DNA from: an uncultured Anaerotignum sp.
Lineage (GTDB): Bacteria > Bacillota > Clostridia > Lachnospirales > Anaerotignaceae
Direction: 5' to 3'
Assembly: GCF_905212195.1 (NCBI RefSeq)
Contig: NZ_CAJMDQ010000001.1
Coordinates: 5,346 to 69,345, forward strand
Length of the DNA stretch: 64,000 bases
Part shown: positions 1 through 8,275 of the stretch, in pieces
How the letters are laid out: each line of letters opens with the position of its first letter
How positions within the stretch are numbered: position 1 is the stretch's first letter
Position numbers and translations under genes: made by a program
The notes under the pieces: generated by a model
What the model was told of the DNA's origin: nothing
Seen by the model: the letters and a program-made list of their open reading frames with translations, nothing else
The model's database searches: none

Positions 1-1536
1 CAGAATGAAGAAATAAGAGAAAAATGGCAGAAGCGTCTGGAATATATCATGATTGATGAGTTTCAGGATATCGACAAGCTCCAATATCGTTTGATGGAAG
101 TGCTTTGTGGGTATCACAAAAACTTATTTATTGTAGGTGATCCAGATCAGACCATTTATACATGGCGTGGTGCCGACGTGAAGTTTTTATTGGATTTTGA
201 CAAGCATTTTCCTAGTGTGAAAACCATCATGATGATGGAAAATTACCGTTCTACGCCGGAAATTCTTTCTGTGGCAAATTCGCTCATAGCGAAAAATAAA
301 AACCGTATGCAGAAGGATTTGCTGCCAACCCTTCCCGGCGGAAAGCCTGTCCTTTGCCATCATGGAAAAACAGCGGAAGAAGAAGCAATGTGGATGGCGA
401 AGAAAATAGAGGAATTGCATGAGGATGGCGTTCCTTACAGAGATATCACCATTTTGTATCGTGCTCACTATCTGACCAGAACCGTTGAGGAGGTCTTTCT
501 CAAGGAAAAAATTCCCTATACCATTTACAGTGGCATCCAGTTTTTTGGACGGATGGAAATCAAAGATGCCCTTTCCTATTTGCGTATGCTGGCATATAAG
601 GATGATTTGTCCTTTGCAAGGGTTGCCAATGTTCCCAAACGGAATTTAGGGGAACGGCGTATGGCGTTTTTGCGGGAATATGCGGAGCAGAACCAATGCA
701 GTTTATACGATGCTTTGCAGAAGAATCTGGATCATGAAATGATGAAAGGGACGAAGGCAGCGAGCTTTGTTTCTTTGATTGAAAATCTGTCATCCAATGC
801 GGCGGAAAGACCCGTTTCGGAAGTTTTATCGGAGATTCTGGACTTGAGTGGATATGAAAAAATGCTGCGCACAGAAGGCAGTCAGGAGCGTTTGGACAAT
901 CTGGCGGAATTGAAGCAGTCTGTTTATGAATACGAAACAACATGCGGCGAGGAAGCCACATTGGAGCATTATTTGACCCATGTGGCACTGTTTACCAATA
1001 ATGACGTAGAAAGTGGAAAAGATCAGGTGCGTATGATGACGGTGCATTCTGCAAAAGGTCTGGAGTTTCCTTATGTCTTTTTGTGTGGCATGAATGAAGG
1101 GATTTTCCCTTCCAGAAAAACAAACACAAAACAGGCTATGGAAGAAGAACGTCGTCTGGCCTTTGTAGCAGTTACCAGAGCGAAAAAGGGATTGTTCCTG
1201 TCAGAAGCAGAGGGGCGGAACTTTGATGGTTCCATGCGGTATCCTTCCCGTTTTTTGCTGGATATCGATGAAAAATATCTGACTCATACGGAACCTCTCC
1301 AGAAAGAGCGGTATGCAGAAGCACGCCGCTATATAGACGGAAAAGAACGATATTTGGAGGAACAGGAAAAAGGTGCAAGTTTCATTTCGGGAAATCGGAT
1401 ACAACATCCTATTTTCGGAAAGGGGACCATATTAGAGGTGGATATGGAACGAGGAGCCTATTTGATCCGTTTTGATGAGATGCAGACCTTCAGAAGCATT
1501 TCTATCCGGGCAAAATTGGAAAAAATTGACTTTTAG
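1..1536 (+). CDS. pcrA: ATP-dependent DNA helicase, UvrD/PcrA type (5' end outside window)
   Basis: The frame is open from base 1, so the N-terminus with Walker A lies upstream of the window. About 511 codons are visible. They carry the superfamily 1 helicase motifs in order: DEFQD (motif II), GDPDQTIYTWRGAD (motif III), ENYRST (motif IV), VHSAKGLEFPYVF (motif V) and LAFVAVTRAKK (motif VI). The C-terminus holds the HPIFGKGTI-type segment typical of PcrA. PcrA is a 3'-5' helicase for repair and for clearing RecA or stalled transcription complexes. PcrA is favoured over Rep or RecB-like helicases because of this C-terminal segment and the Firmicute setting. No terminator is obvious downstream. 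Confidence 0.93.
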   Translation, partial: QNEEIREKWQKRLEYIMIDEFQDIDKLQYRLMEVLCGYHKNLFIVGDPDQTIYTWRGADVKFLLDFDKHFPSVKTIMMMENYRSTPEILSVANSLIAKNKNRMQKDLLPTLPGGKPVLCHHGKTAEEEAMWMAKKIEELHEDGVPYRDITILYRAHYLTRTVEEVFLKEKIPYTIYSGIQFFGRMEIKDALSYLRMLAYKDDLSFARVANVPKRNLGERRMAFLREYAEQNQCSLYDALQKNLDHEMMKGTKAASFVSLIENLSSNAAERPVSEVLSEILDLSGYEKMLRTEGSQERLDNLAELKQSVYEYETTCGEEATLEHYLTHVALFTNNDVESGKDQVRMMTVHSAKGLEFPYVFLCGMNEGIFPSRKTNTKQAMEEERRLAFVAVTRAKKGLFLSEAEGRNFDGSMRYPSRFLLDIDEKYLTHTEPLQKERYAEARRYIDGKERYLEEQEKGASFISGNRIQHPIFGKGTILEVDMERGAYLIRFDEMQTFRSISIRAKLEKIDF

Positions 1537-1578
1537 TGCATATATAATAGGAAAATCAGAAAATAATTTACTAAAATA

Positions 1579-1634
1579 TTTCCTAATGAGATTTACGAAA
1601 ACAAAAAAGAGGCAGAGAAATATATTATTCCTCC
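1579..1634 (-). terminator. weak terminator-like hairpin after the RHH gene
   Basis: Read on the minus strand, GAGG...CCTC arms with a few mismatches are followed by six T. It overlaps the end of the small ribbon-helix-helix gene. The stem is imperfect, so the call is tentative. Confidence 0.3.
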
Positions 1635-1813
1635 ACCTCTAATTTCGTTAAGGCATATTCGATACATAAAAGAATCAGTTCGTTTCTGGTGCGTCCAGTG
1701 TTGTTTGCTGCATGATCCAGTTTTTTCACGATTTCCATGGGAAGTCTTGCAGAAACAACGGATGTTTCGCCATAGTTCTTTTTCACTTTTACAACAAATT
1801 TTTCTTTTTCCAT
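1625..1813 (-). CDS. small ribbon-helix-helix (CopG/Arc-like) DNA-binding protein
   Basis: A 62-residue protein starting MEKEKFVVKVKK. The middle has the ribbon-helix-helix pattern: a beta strand (SVVSARLPMEIVKKLD) followed by two short helices (RTRNELILLCIEYAL). Proteins of this fold bind DNA as dimers and often repress their own promoter or that of a toxin. No toxin partner is seen next to it. The start was set three codons inside the longest frame because GAGGTGA lies six bases before this ATG, while the upstream GTG has no Shine-Dalgarno. A diverged tandem repeat lies in its upstream region (1901-2097). Target genes are unknown. Confidence 0.7.
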   Translation of the reverse strand: MEKEKFVVKVKKNYGETSVVSARLPMEIVKKLDHAANNTGRTRNELILLCIEYALTKLEVEE

Positions 1814-1900
1814 AAAATTCACCTCATATATGTATGCAATTCAAATTCTGTACTAATATTATATTACAATGGTAAACAGGTTTTGAAAAGAGGTAAAAAC

Positions 1901-2097
1901 TTAAGAAATTTTACGAAAAGTAAGGAAAATTATTCTGATGTATTTTTTCGTAAACTTTGCAACTCTATACAAAATCACCGTATTTCCTAGCAAAATGCTT
2001 TGTGTTTTTGGTGTATTTATACTGTGATGGAAAAAACAATTAAGAAATTTTAAAGATGCCGGGAATTGTGTAAAAAAAATCACCGATTCTTTCCTAG
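1901..2097. repeat. two diverged repeat units in the RHH-degV gap
   Basis: Each unit opens with TTAAGAAATTTTA (1901-1913 and 2040-2052) and closes with AAAATCACCG plus TTTCCTAG (1971-1990 and 2076-2097). The spacing between the two conserved blocks differs between units (57 and 23 bases). Together with a terminator they fill the 333-base gap between the RHH gene and degV. No coding potential is visible. They could be operator sites or a decayed duplication. Confidence 0.5.
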
Positions 2098-2104
2098 AAA
2101 CATA

Positions 2105-2147
2105 CAAAAAATCCCCCTTTTTCTTAGAATCAAAAGGGGGATTTTAT
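2105..2147 (-). terminator. intrinsic terminator of degV
   Basis: On the minus strand AAAATCCCCCTTTT pairs with AAAAAGGGGGATTTTTT around a nine-base loop, directly after the degV stop. A strong Rho-independent terminator. Confidence 0.85.
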
Positions 2148-2155
2148 TGTGCAAT

Positions 2156-3049
2156 TTATAAAGAATAGCATTCATATCGTTTTGCGATGCAAATACCTGT
2201 GGTGCCGGGGCCTGTATGAGAGGCAATAGTGGCACCAATCTGAAGGGGAGATACCAGTTCCAACTGGGGCAGTTCTGCTTTGAGCAATGCTTCTGTAGGA
2301 GCAATTTCTTCCGTCACATCTGTGGTGCCGACCATGGCGATGTAATCAGCTGGATTTTCGCCTGTTTTCTGGAAATGTTCAGCTGTTAGTTTTACCAGTT
2401 CCGCAATGCCTTTTTTACGGCTACGGGTAGCACCGCCTACGTGGATTTCTCCATCACGCAATACGATGATAGGCTTGATTTTCAGAATATTGCTGGACAA
2501 TGCGGCAATTTTGCCAATTCTGCCGCCATGCTGCAAATGAGTCAGACCACCAATCATGAATATGATGCGGGTATCTTTCTTTGCCTGTTCCAGATAAGAA
2601 ACCACTTCATCCAGAGATTTTCCTTCTTGTTGCATCCGCGCCGCTTCCATCAGAAGCAGTGCCTGAGAGCCGGTGGCATTGTGGCTGTCTACGATGTGTA
2701 TTTTGGCATCGGGAAATTCTTCTTCCAACATGAGTTTTGCTGTCAGTGCAGACTGCATGGAACCGCTGAGGGTATGGGTAATATGCAGGCTCAGGATATC
2801 TTTTCCGGCTTGGAGTGCAGGTGTAAAAGCCTCTACAAAATCATGGACAGAAGGCAGTGAAGTTTTGGGAAAGCCTTTTTCTTCAATCAAATGATGGTAG
2901 AAGTGTTCCAAAGTCAGTTCTTTTAATTCCTTTAAATAGGTTTTTCCGTCAAAAGAAACATAGAAGGGGACAGTGGAAATATGATAGGTGTTTTGTGCCT
3001 CGAGGGTCAAATCACAGGCACCGTCACTGAAGATTTGAAATGAATGCAT
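2156..3049 (-). CDS. DegV family fatty-acid-binding protein
   Basis: A 297-residue cytosolic protein of the DegV/FakB family. These bind a fatty acid and, in FakB, present it to the kinase FakA for phospholipid synthesis. Visible family features are an N-terminal FSDGACDLT, THTLSGSMQSA and DSHNATGSQ near the middle, and a C-terminal SHTGPGTTGI block. No fakA is in the window, so the partner is unknown. The start was placed at MHSFQIF because AAGGAAAGG precedes it by a normal distance; the longer frame has no such site. It is transcribed alone, with its own promoter (3097-3125) and terminator. Confidence 0.92.
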   Translation of the reverse strand: MHSFQIFSDGACDLTLEAQNTYHISTVPFYVSFDGKTYLKELKELTLEHFYHHLIEEKGFPKTSLPSVHDFVEAFTPALQAGKDILSLHITHTLSGSMQSALTAKLMLEEEFPDAKIHIVDSHNATGSQALLLMEAARMQQEGKSLDEVVSYLEQAKKDTRIIFMIGGLTHLQHGGRIGKIAALSSNILKIKPIIVLRDGEIHVGGATRSRKKGIAELVKLTAEHFQKTGENPADYIAMVGTTDVTEEIAPTEALLKAELPQLELVSPLQIGATIASHTGPGTTGICIAKRYECYSL

Positions 3050-3096
3050 GAATTCCGTCCTTTCCTTAAGTATGGATATCAATACCAACTGCTAAT

Positions 3097-3125
3097 ACTA
3101 TAGCAGAAGAAAACAGGAAGTGCAA
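3097..3125 (-). promoter_or_regulatory. housekeeping promoter of degV
   Basis: On the minus strand TTGCAC (3125-3120) is followed after 17 bases by TATAGT (3102-3097), about 50 bases before the degV start codon. Confidence 0.65.
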
Positions 3126-3140
3126 TAGACAATAACGGAT

Positions 3141-3163
3141 AATCTAGTATAAAAAACTAGATT
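3141..3163. promoter_or_regulatory. perfect inverted repeat upstream of the degV promoter
   Basis: AATCTAGT and ACTAGATT flank a seven-base AT loop, 16 bases upstream of the degV -35 box. It could be an operator or activator site. The rest of the 399-base gap (3050-3448) holds the two divergent promoters and a leader hairpin; no gene is seen. Confidence 0.4.
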
Positions 3164-3270
3164 CGTGGAAAGGGGCGGCAAATGTTGTATTTTCAATACA
3201 AACATGCATTTTTTGTCGAGCAGGGAGGGATTCTTGGTGTAATAATTTCATAAAAATACCATGGGATACC

Positions 3271-3299
3271 TTGTCAAACTATAAAAAAGTTGATAAACT
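3271..3299 (+). promoter_or_regulatory. promoter of the PIN/TRAM gene
   Basis: TTGTCA, 17 bases, then TAAACT with an extended -10 TG. The predicted start near 3306 gives a leader of about 140 nt. Confidence 0.5.
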
Positions 3300-3356
3300 T
3301 TGATTACGGTAAAGCGATGATGAAAATTTCAAATGATGCTATAGGCAAAATGTGCG

Positions 3357-3406
3357 ACAGAGGGAATTTTCTTTGAACAAATCAGGAACGTGCCCTCTGT
3401 ATTTTT
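3357..3406 (+). terminator. terminator-like hairpin in the leader of the PIN/TRAM gene
   Basis: ACAGAGGG (3357-3364) pairs with CCCTCTGT (3393-3400) and is followed by ATTTTTA. The 28-base loop is long for a terminator. It lies between the promoter and the gene, so it could act as an attenuator. Confidence 0.4.
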
Positions 3407-3448
3407 ATCGTATGCTTCCGGAATTGAATACAGAAGGAGGTGAGAGAA

Positions 3449-4531
3449 ATGAAACGACTGTTGAAAATCATTATCAGCTTGTTGGTTACGGCGGCAATGT
3501 TTGCCATTGTACACTTGATTCTGCAGCTGAATGTATTCCATTTCAGTAGCCCTAACCGTTTTGCGGCGTACCTGCCGGCAGGATTGGCAATTTTATTCGG
3601 ACTCATATTTTATTTTATTATCTCGTCGTCAGTGACAGATCTGCTGATGAAGCGTTTATCCCAGACAGAGGAAAAACTTTCCAGAATGAATGTGAAGGAA
3701 CTGGTCTTTTCCGTTTTTGGCTGTCTGATCGGTTTGGTCATTGCAAACCTGATTGGTCTGGCATTCAGCGGCTTTGGCCCTATGGGCACATTCATTGTTG
3801 TTCTGCTGAATATCCTGTTTGGCGTGCTGGGGTTCCGTGTGGCGAGAAAGAAAAAAGATGAGGTCAATGTGACAAACCTGCAGCGTATTCTGATGCAGCA
3901 GAATCCCATGAAGCAGGAAAGTGAAATCTACGGCAGACCGAAGATTCTGGACACCAGTGTTATCATTGACGGCAGAATCATGGATTTGCTCCAGACTGGT
4001 TTTATTGAAGGAAAAATCATCATTCCTGATTTTGTGCTGGAAGAACTTCGTCACATCGCTGACTCTGCTGATGGTCTGAAACGCAACAGAGGACGCAGAG
4101 GTCTGGATATTTTGAATGAAATCCAAAAACAGCTGATGGTTCCTGTAGAAATTCAGGAATTTACCACATCTCAGCCTATGGAAGTAGATTCCATGCTGCT
4201 GAAGATGGCAGAAAGCATGGATGCTTTTGTTGTGACAAATGACTTTAACCTGAATAAGGTGGCAGAATTCCAAGGTGTTCGCGTACTGAATATCAACGAA
4301 TTGGCAAATGCCATCAAACCTGTGGTACTTCCCGGGGAAGAAATGCAGGTGACCATCATCAAAGCAGGTAAAGAACCCGGACAGGGTGTTGCATATTTGA
4401 ATGATGGTACCATGATCGTTGTGGATGGCGGCAATAAATTCATTGGGGAAACCAAGAACGTAGTGGTAACCAGTGTATTGCAGACTGCCGCAGGCAGAAT
4501 GATCTTTACAAAAATGGTAACAGCGGCTTAA
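3449..4531 (+). CDS. YacL-like membrane protein with PIN and TRAM domains
   Basis: A 360-residue protein. Four hydrophobic segments fill roughly residues 5-125. A PIN-type nuclease domain follows (about 165-290; DTSVIIDGRIMDL with acidic residues, later VVTNDFNL), then a C-terminal TRAM RNA-binding domain (about 300-355; GQGVAYLNDGTMIVVDGG). The architecture matches B. subtilis YacL, whose gene also sits just before ispD, as here. Its substrate is not established; membrane-linked RNA cleavage is an inference from the domains. The start was moved in from an upstream GTG because GGAGGTGAG sits correctly before this ATG. A terminator follows immediately. Confidence 0.88.
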   Translation: MKRLLKIIISLLVTAAMFAIVHLILQLNVFHFSSPNRFAAYLPAGLAILFGLIFYFIISSSVTDLLMKRLSQTEEKLSRMNVKELVFSVFGCLIGLVIANLIGLAFSGFGPMGTFIVVLLNILFGVLGFRVARKKKDEVNVTNLQRILMQQNPMKQESEIYGRPKILDTSVIIDGRIMDLLQTGFIEGKIIIPDFVLEELRHIADSADGLKRNRGRRGLDILNEIQKQLMVPVEIQEFTTSQPMEVDSMLLKMAESMDAFVVTNDFNLNKVAEFQGVRVLNINELANAIKPVVLPGEEMQVTIIKAGKEPGQGVAYLNDGTMIVVDGGNKFIGETKNVVVTSVLQTAAGRMIFTKMVTAA

Positions 4532-4539
4532 AAAGAGAA

Positions 4540-4574
4540 GGGAGGCGTAAAAAGATTTGCGCCTCCTGTTTTTT
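4540..4574 (+). terminator. intrinsic terminator between the PIN/TRAM gene and ispD
   Basis: GGAGGCG (4541-4547) pairs with CGCCTCC (4560-4566) and is followed by TGTTTTTT. It ends only about 15 bases before the ispD start codon, so some read-through is likely needed to express ispD. Confidence 0.75.
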
Positions 4575-4589
4575 GGAAGGAGAATGATC

Positions 4590-5855
4590 ATGGGGGAAAA
4601 ACTTCGTTGTACAGCCATCATCATGGCGGCGGGAAAGGGAAAACGGATGCAGACAGCAGTCAGCAAACAGTTTTTGCCTGTCTGTGGAAAAGAAATTCTG
4701 GCATGGACAGTGGATGTTTTTGAAAAAAGTCCGCTGGTAGATACCATCCTGCTGATGGCAAGTGCAGACGGCAAGGAAGATGTGCAGCATCTTTGGGATA
4801 GCTATGGATGGAAGAAAGTTGCCGTTGTATTGGAAGGCGGTAAGGAGCGGCAGAATTCTGTGGCAAATGGATTGGCAGCTGTGGGAGAAGATACGGATAT
4901 TGTACTCATTCATGATGGTGTGCGTCCTTTTGTGACAGAAGAAATGATTGCCGACAGCATTGTGGCGGCACAGGCATATGGCGGCGCTGTCATTGGCGTA
5001 CCTGCAAAAGATACCATTAAAGTTTGCTCTGCCGATGGCATGGCTGTGGAAACACCGGACAGAAGCACATTATGGCAGATTCAGACACCGCAGACCTTTC
5101 AGCGGGAACTCATTGTCAATGCTTATGAGAAAGCGGACAGAGATGGTTTTCTGGGAACAGACGACGCTTCTGTGGCAGAATTTGCGGGGCATCAGGTAAA
5201 GGTGGTCATGGGCAGCTATCGCAACATCAAGATTACCACAAAGGAAGATCTGGTCATTGCGGAAGCGTTTTTAAGGGAAAAAGAATTGGAAAATAAGGAA
5301 ACGCAGGCTGTTCAGACAGAGCTGGCAGTAACGGAAGTCAAGGAAAAAGGAATCGAGAAAAATCAGGCAGAAAAAGAAGATAAGAAGCAGCGGATGGTTG
5401 AGATTTATACCGACGGCGCCTGCTCAGGAAATCCCGGCGCAGGGGGATATGGCGTGGTACTTCTGTATGGCAATAAAAGGAAGGAAATGTCAGAAGGCTA
5501 TCGCCTGACGACCAATAACCGAATGGAAGTTCTGGCAGTCATCAAAGGATTGGAAGCGTTGAAGGAACCTTGTCAGGTGACCCTTTACAGCGATTCCAAA
5601 TATGTGGTGGATGCCATCCAAAAGGGTTGGGTAACAAAATGGAAGGCCAATGGATGGTACCGCAATAAGAAGGAAAGAGCTTCTAATGTAGATTTATGGG
5701 AGCGTTTGCTGGTGCAGCTGGAACGCCATCAGGTTACATTCCAGTGGGTAAAAGGCCATGCGGATAACCCCGGAAATGAACGCTGTGATGAGCTGGCAAG
5801 AGGCGCCATCGCGTCAGGCAACCTGTTGGAGGACGAAAATTATCAAATGCCCTAA
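4590..5855 (+). CDS. ispD: IspD (MEP cytidylyltransferase) fused to ribonuclease HI
   Basis: A 421-residue single frame with two complete enzymes. Residues 1-228 are IspD, which joins CTP and methylerythritol phosphate in the isoprenoid pathway: AAGKGKRM (CTP loop), HDGVRPF, TPQTFQ and GTDDASVAE are present. Residues 229-268 are a charged Glu/Lys-rich linker. Residues 269-421 are an E. coli-type RNase HI with all four catalytic acids (YTDGACSGNPG, NNRMEVLAVI, YSDSKYVVD, ERCDELA) and the basic-protrusion segment. The second domain begins at a Met (5394) without a good Shine-Dalgarno. In relatives ispD is followed by ispF; here RNase HI takes that place. The first start is set by GGAAGGAG seven bases upstream. 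Confidence 0.93.
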   Translation: MGEKLRCTAIIMAAGKGKRMQTAVSKQFLPVCGKEILAWTVDVFEKSPLVDTILLMASADGKEDVQHLWDSYGWKKVAVVLEGGKERQNSVANGLAAVGEDTDIVLIHDGVRPFVTEEMIADSIVAAQAYGGAVIGVPAKDTIKVCSADGMAVETPDRSTLWQIQTPQTFQRELIVNAYEKADRDGFLGTDDASVAEFAGHQVKVVMGSYRNIKITTKEDLVIAEAFLREKELENKETQAVQTELAVTEVKEKGIEKNQAEKEDKKQRMVEIYTDGACSGNPGAGGYGVVLLYGNKRKEMSEGYRLTTNNRMEVLAVIKGLEALKEPCQVTLYSDSKYVVDAIQKGWVTKWKANGWYRNKKERASNVDLWERLLVQLERHQVTFQWVKGHADNPGNERCDELARGAIASGNLLEDENYQMP

Positions 5856-5917
5856 AATACTGGCTTTTCTTGTCGTACAATGTAATATAAATGAAAACTC
5901 TGCAGGGGAAATATAGA

Positions 5918-5946
5918 TTGACACTACTAGAAATATATGGTAGTAT
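5918..5946 (+). promoter_or_regulatory. strong promoter of the cold-shock gene
   Basis: TTGACA, 17 bases, TAGTAT with an extended -10 TGG. It predicts a leader of about 43 nt. Confidence 0.75.
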
Positions 5947-5995
5947 CGGGATGTAACAAATTTTTATTTTTTTTCCAAGTAGGAGGATTTCATCA

Positions 5996-6196
5996 ATGAA
6001 AAAAGGTACAGTAAAATGGTTTAACGCAGAAAAAGGTTTCGGTTTTATTTCCGTTCCCGGCGAAGATGATGTATTCGTACATTTCTCCGCAATCCAGGCT
6101 GATGGTTACAAAACTCTGGAAGAAGGCCAGGAAGTAGAATTCGAAGTAGTACAGGGTGCAAAAGGCCCTCAGGCTGCAAACGTAGTAAAGGCTTAA
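5996..6196 (+). CDS. cold-shock protein, CspA family
   Basis: A 66-residue single-domain protein of the usual length. It contains the RNA-binding motifs KGFGFI (RNP1) and VFVHF (RNP2) on a five-stranded OB fold. Such proteins bind single-stranded RNA and DNA and melt RNA structure in the cold or during rapid growth. The gene stands alone with a near-consensus promoter, an AGGAGG ribosome site and its own terminator. Codon use is strongly biased, fitting high expression. Family members are too similar to assign cspA, B, C or D. Confidence 0.96.
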   Translation: MKKGTVKWFNAEKGFGFISVPGEDDVFVHFSAIQADGYKTLEEGQEVEFEVVQGAKGPQAANVVKA

Positions 6197-6268
6197 TCAA
6201 TCTTATTTATAGTCCGTTGATGCAGTTTTGCATTGAGAAATATAATATAACATCGGTTAGTCACAAGA

Positions 6269-6296
6269 GCCCCGCGGTATGCCGCAGGGCTTTTTT
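6269..6296 (+). terminator. intrinsic terminator of the cold-shock gene
   Basis: GCCC-GCGG pairs with CCGC-GGGC around a TATG loop with one internal mismatch, followed by six T. Confidence 0.88.
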
Positions 6297-6340
6297 GTGC
6301 GAAAAATCGCGGAAAATAGACATTTTTTTCCGTACATTGA

Positions 6341-6369
6341 TTGCATCAAAACAACTGCTGTGATAAAAT
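6341..6369 (+). promoter_or_regulatory. promoter of typA
   Basis: TTGCAT, 17 bases, TAAAAT with an upstream TG at -14. Lies 48 bases before the start codon. Confidence 0.6.
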
Positions 6370-6416
6370 ACTATGATGTACGTATGAAAAGTGAATGGAG
6401 ATGGAGAAATTAACTT

Positions 6417-8246
6417 ATGAAACAGAGAATTGAAAACATCAGAAATGTTGCGATTATTGCTCACGTAGACCATGGCAAAACCACACTGGTAGACCAGATG
6501 CTGCGCCAGAGCGGTATTTTCCGTTCCAATCAGGTGGTACAGGAACGTGTTATGGACAGTGGCGATATCGAAAGAGAACGCGGCATTACCATTTTGTCTA
6601 AGAATACTGCCGTTCATTACGGCAATACCAAAATCAATATCATTGATACACCGGGTCACGCGGACTTCGGCGGCGAAGTGGAACGTGTACTGAAAATGGT
6701 AGACGGTGTTGTACTGGTGGTAGACGCTTTTGAAGGCCCTATGCCCCAGACAAAATTTGTACTGCGCAAAGCGCTGGAATTGAACCACCCCGTTGTGGTT
6801 TGTGTAAATAAAGTAGACAGACCGGAAGCGCGTCCCGCAGATGTTGTGGATGAAGTTCTGGAACTGTTTATGGAACTGGACGCAAATGACGACCAGCTGG
6901 ATTCTCCTTTTGTTTTCGCATCTGCAAGAGGCGGTTATGCTTCTGAAGATCCCGAAGCAAGAGAAGGGGATATGAAACCCCTGTTTGAAGCCATCATCAA
7001 TCATATTCCTGCTCCCGAAGGCGATGTAGAAGCGCCTCTGCAGGCTTTGATCTCCACCATCGACTACAGCGAATATGTAGGCAGAATTGGTGTTGGTAAA
7101 ATCGAAAACGGTACCATCCATGTCAACGACGAAGTGGTGGTATTGAATATGCATAATACAGAAACACAGAAAAAGGTTCGTATCACAAAGCTGTATGAAT
7201 TTGACGGTCTGCAGCGTGTGGAAGTGAAAGAAGCAAGTGTGGGCAGCATCGTTGCACTCAGCGGTATCGAAGATATCATGATCGGCGACACCATCTGCTC
7301 TCCTTTGAAACCGGAAGCACTGCCTTTCGTAAAAATTTCCGAACCTACCATTTCCATGACATTCTCCGTAAATGACAGTCCATTTGCGGGAACAGAAGGG
7401 AAATTCGTAACATCCCGTCACCTGCGTGACAGACTGTATAAAGAGCTGAACACAGACGTCAGCCTGCGTGTAGAAGATACAGACTCCATGGATGCCCTGA
7501 AAGTATCCGGCCGTGGGGAACTGCATCTGTCTATCCTCATCGAAACACTGCGCAGAGAAGGCTATGAATTCCAGGTTTCCAAACCTGAAGTTCTGTTCCA
7601 GGAAATCGACGGTAAAAAATGTGAACCTATGGAAGCCGTTACCATTGACGTGCCTGAAGAATTCGTAGGCAGCGTTATTGAAAAACTGGGCGGCAGAAAA
7701 GGTGAAATGACAAACATGTATCCTGCAAAAGGTGGATATACTCGTCTGGAATTCTCCATTCCTGCTCGTGGTCTGATTGGCTACCGCAGCGAATTTATGA
7801 CAGATACAAAAGGTAATGGTATCCTGAACTCCGTATTTGATGGTTATGAACCTTATAAAGGTGAAATCCCTACACGTTCTCAGGGCTCTCTGGTTGCTTT
7901 TGAAAGCGGCGAAGCCATCACTTATGGTCTGTATAACGCCCAGGAAAGAGGCGATCTGTTCATCGGCGCCGGCGTAAAAGTTTACGAAGGTATGATCGTC
8001 GGCAGAAACGCAAGAGCAGATGATATGGATATCAACGTATGTAAGAAAAAACAGCTGACAAATACACGTTCCTCCGGTTCTGATGAGGCGCTGCGTCTGA
8101 CACCGCCCATCCAGATGTCTTTGGAACAGTGCATGGAATTCATCAGCGATGATGAACTGCTGGAAGTAACACCCGTGAGCCTGCGTATGCGGAAAAGAAT
8201 TTTGGACTGCAACCAGCGCAGAAAATTCAGAATTCACGGGAAATAA
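6417..8246 (+). CDS. typA: ribosome-associated GTPase TypA/BipA
   Basis: A 609-residue translational GTPase related to EF-G and LepA. GTP-binding motifs are clear: AHVDHGKTT (G1), RGITI (switch I), DTPGHADF (G3) and NKVDRPEAR (G4). The C-terminal TypA-specific region follows the GELHLSILIETLRREGYEF block. TypA binds the ribosome and helps assemble the large subunit, mainly at low temperature or under stress. The neighbouring cold-shock gene fits that setting. Length matches the family. The gene is followed closely by a flippase gene and probably shares its transcript. Confidence 0.97.
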   Translation: MKQRIENIRNVAIIAHVDHGKTTLVDQMLRQSGIFRSNQVVQERVMDSGDIERERGITILSKNTAVHYGNTKINIIDTPGHADFGGEVERVLKMVDGVVLVVDAFEGPMPQTKFVLRKALELNHPVVVCVNKVDRPEARPADVVDEVLELFMELDANDDQLDSPFVFASARGGYASEDPEAREGDMKPLFEAIINHIPAPEGDVEAPLQALISTIDYSEYVGRIGVGKIENGTIHVNDEVVVLNMHNTETQKKVRITKLYEFDGLQRVEVKEASVGSIVALSGIEDIMIGDTICSPLKPEALPFVKISEPTISMTFSVNDSPFAGTEGKFVTSRHLRDRLYKELNTDVSLRVEDTDSMDALKVSGRGELHLSILIETLRREGYEFQVSKPEVLFQEIDGKKCEPMEAVTIDVPEEFVGSVIEKLGGRKGEMTNMYPAKGGYTRLEFSIPARGLIGYRSEFMTDTKGNGILNSVFDGYEPYKGEIPTRSQGSLVAFESGEAITYGLYNAQERGDLFIGAGVKVYEGMIVGRNARADDMDINVCKKKQLTNTRSSGSDEALRLTPPIQMSLEQCMEFISDDELLEVTPVSLRMRKRILDCNQRRKFRIHGK

Positions 8247-8275
8247 ACTTGTAGTAATTGGATAAGAGGTGCAAT

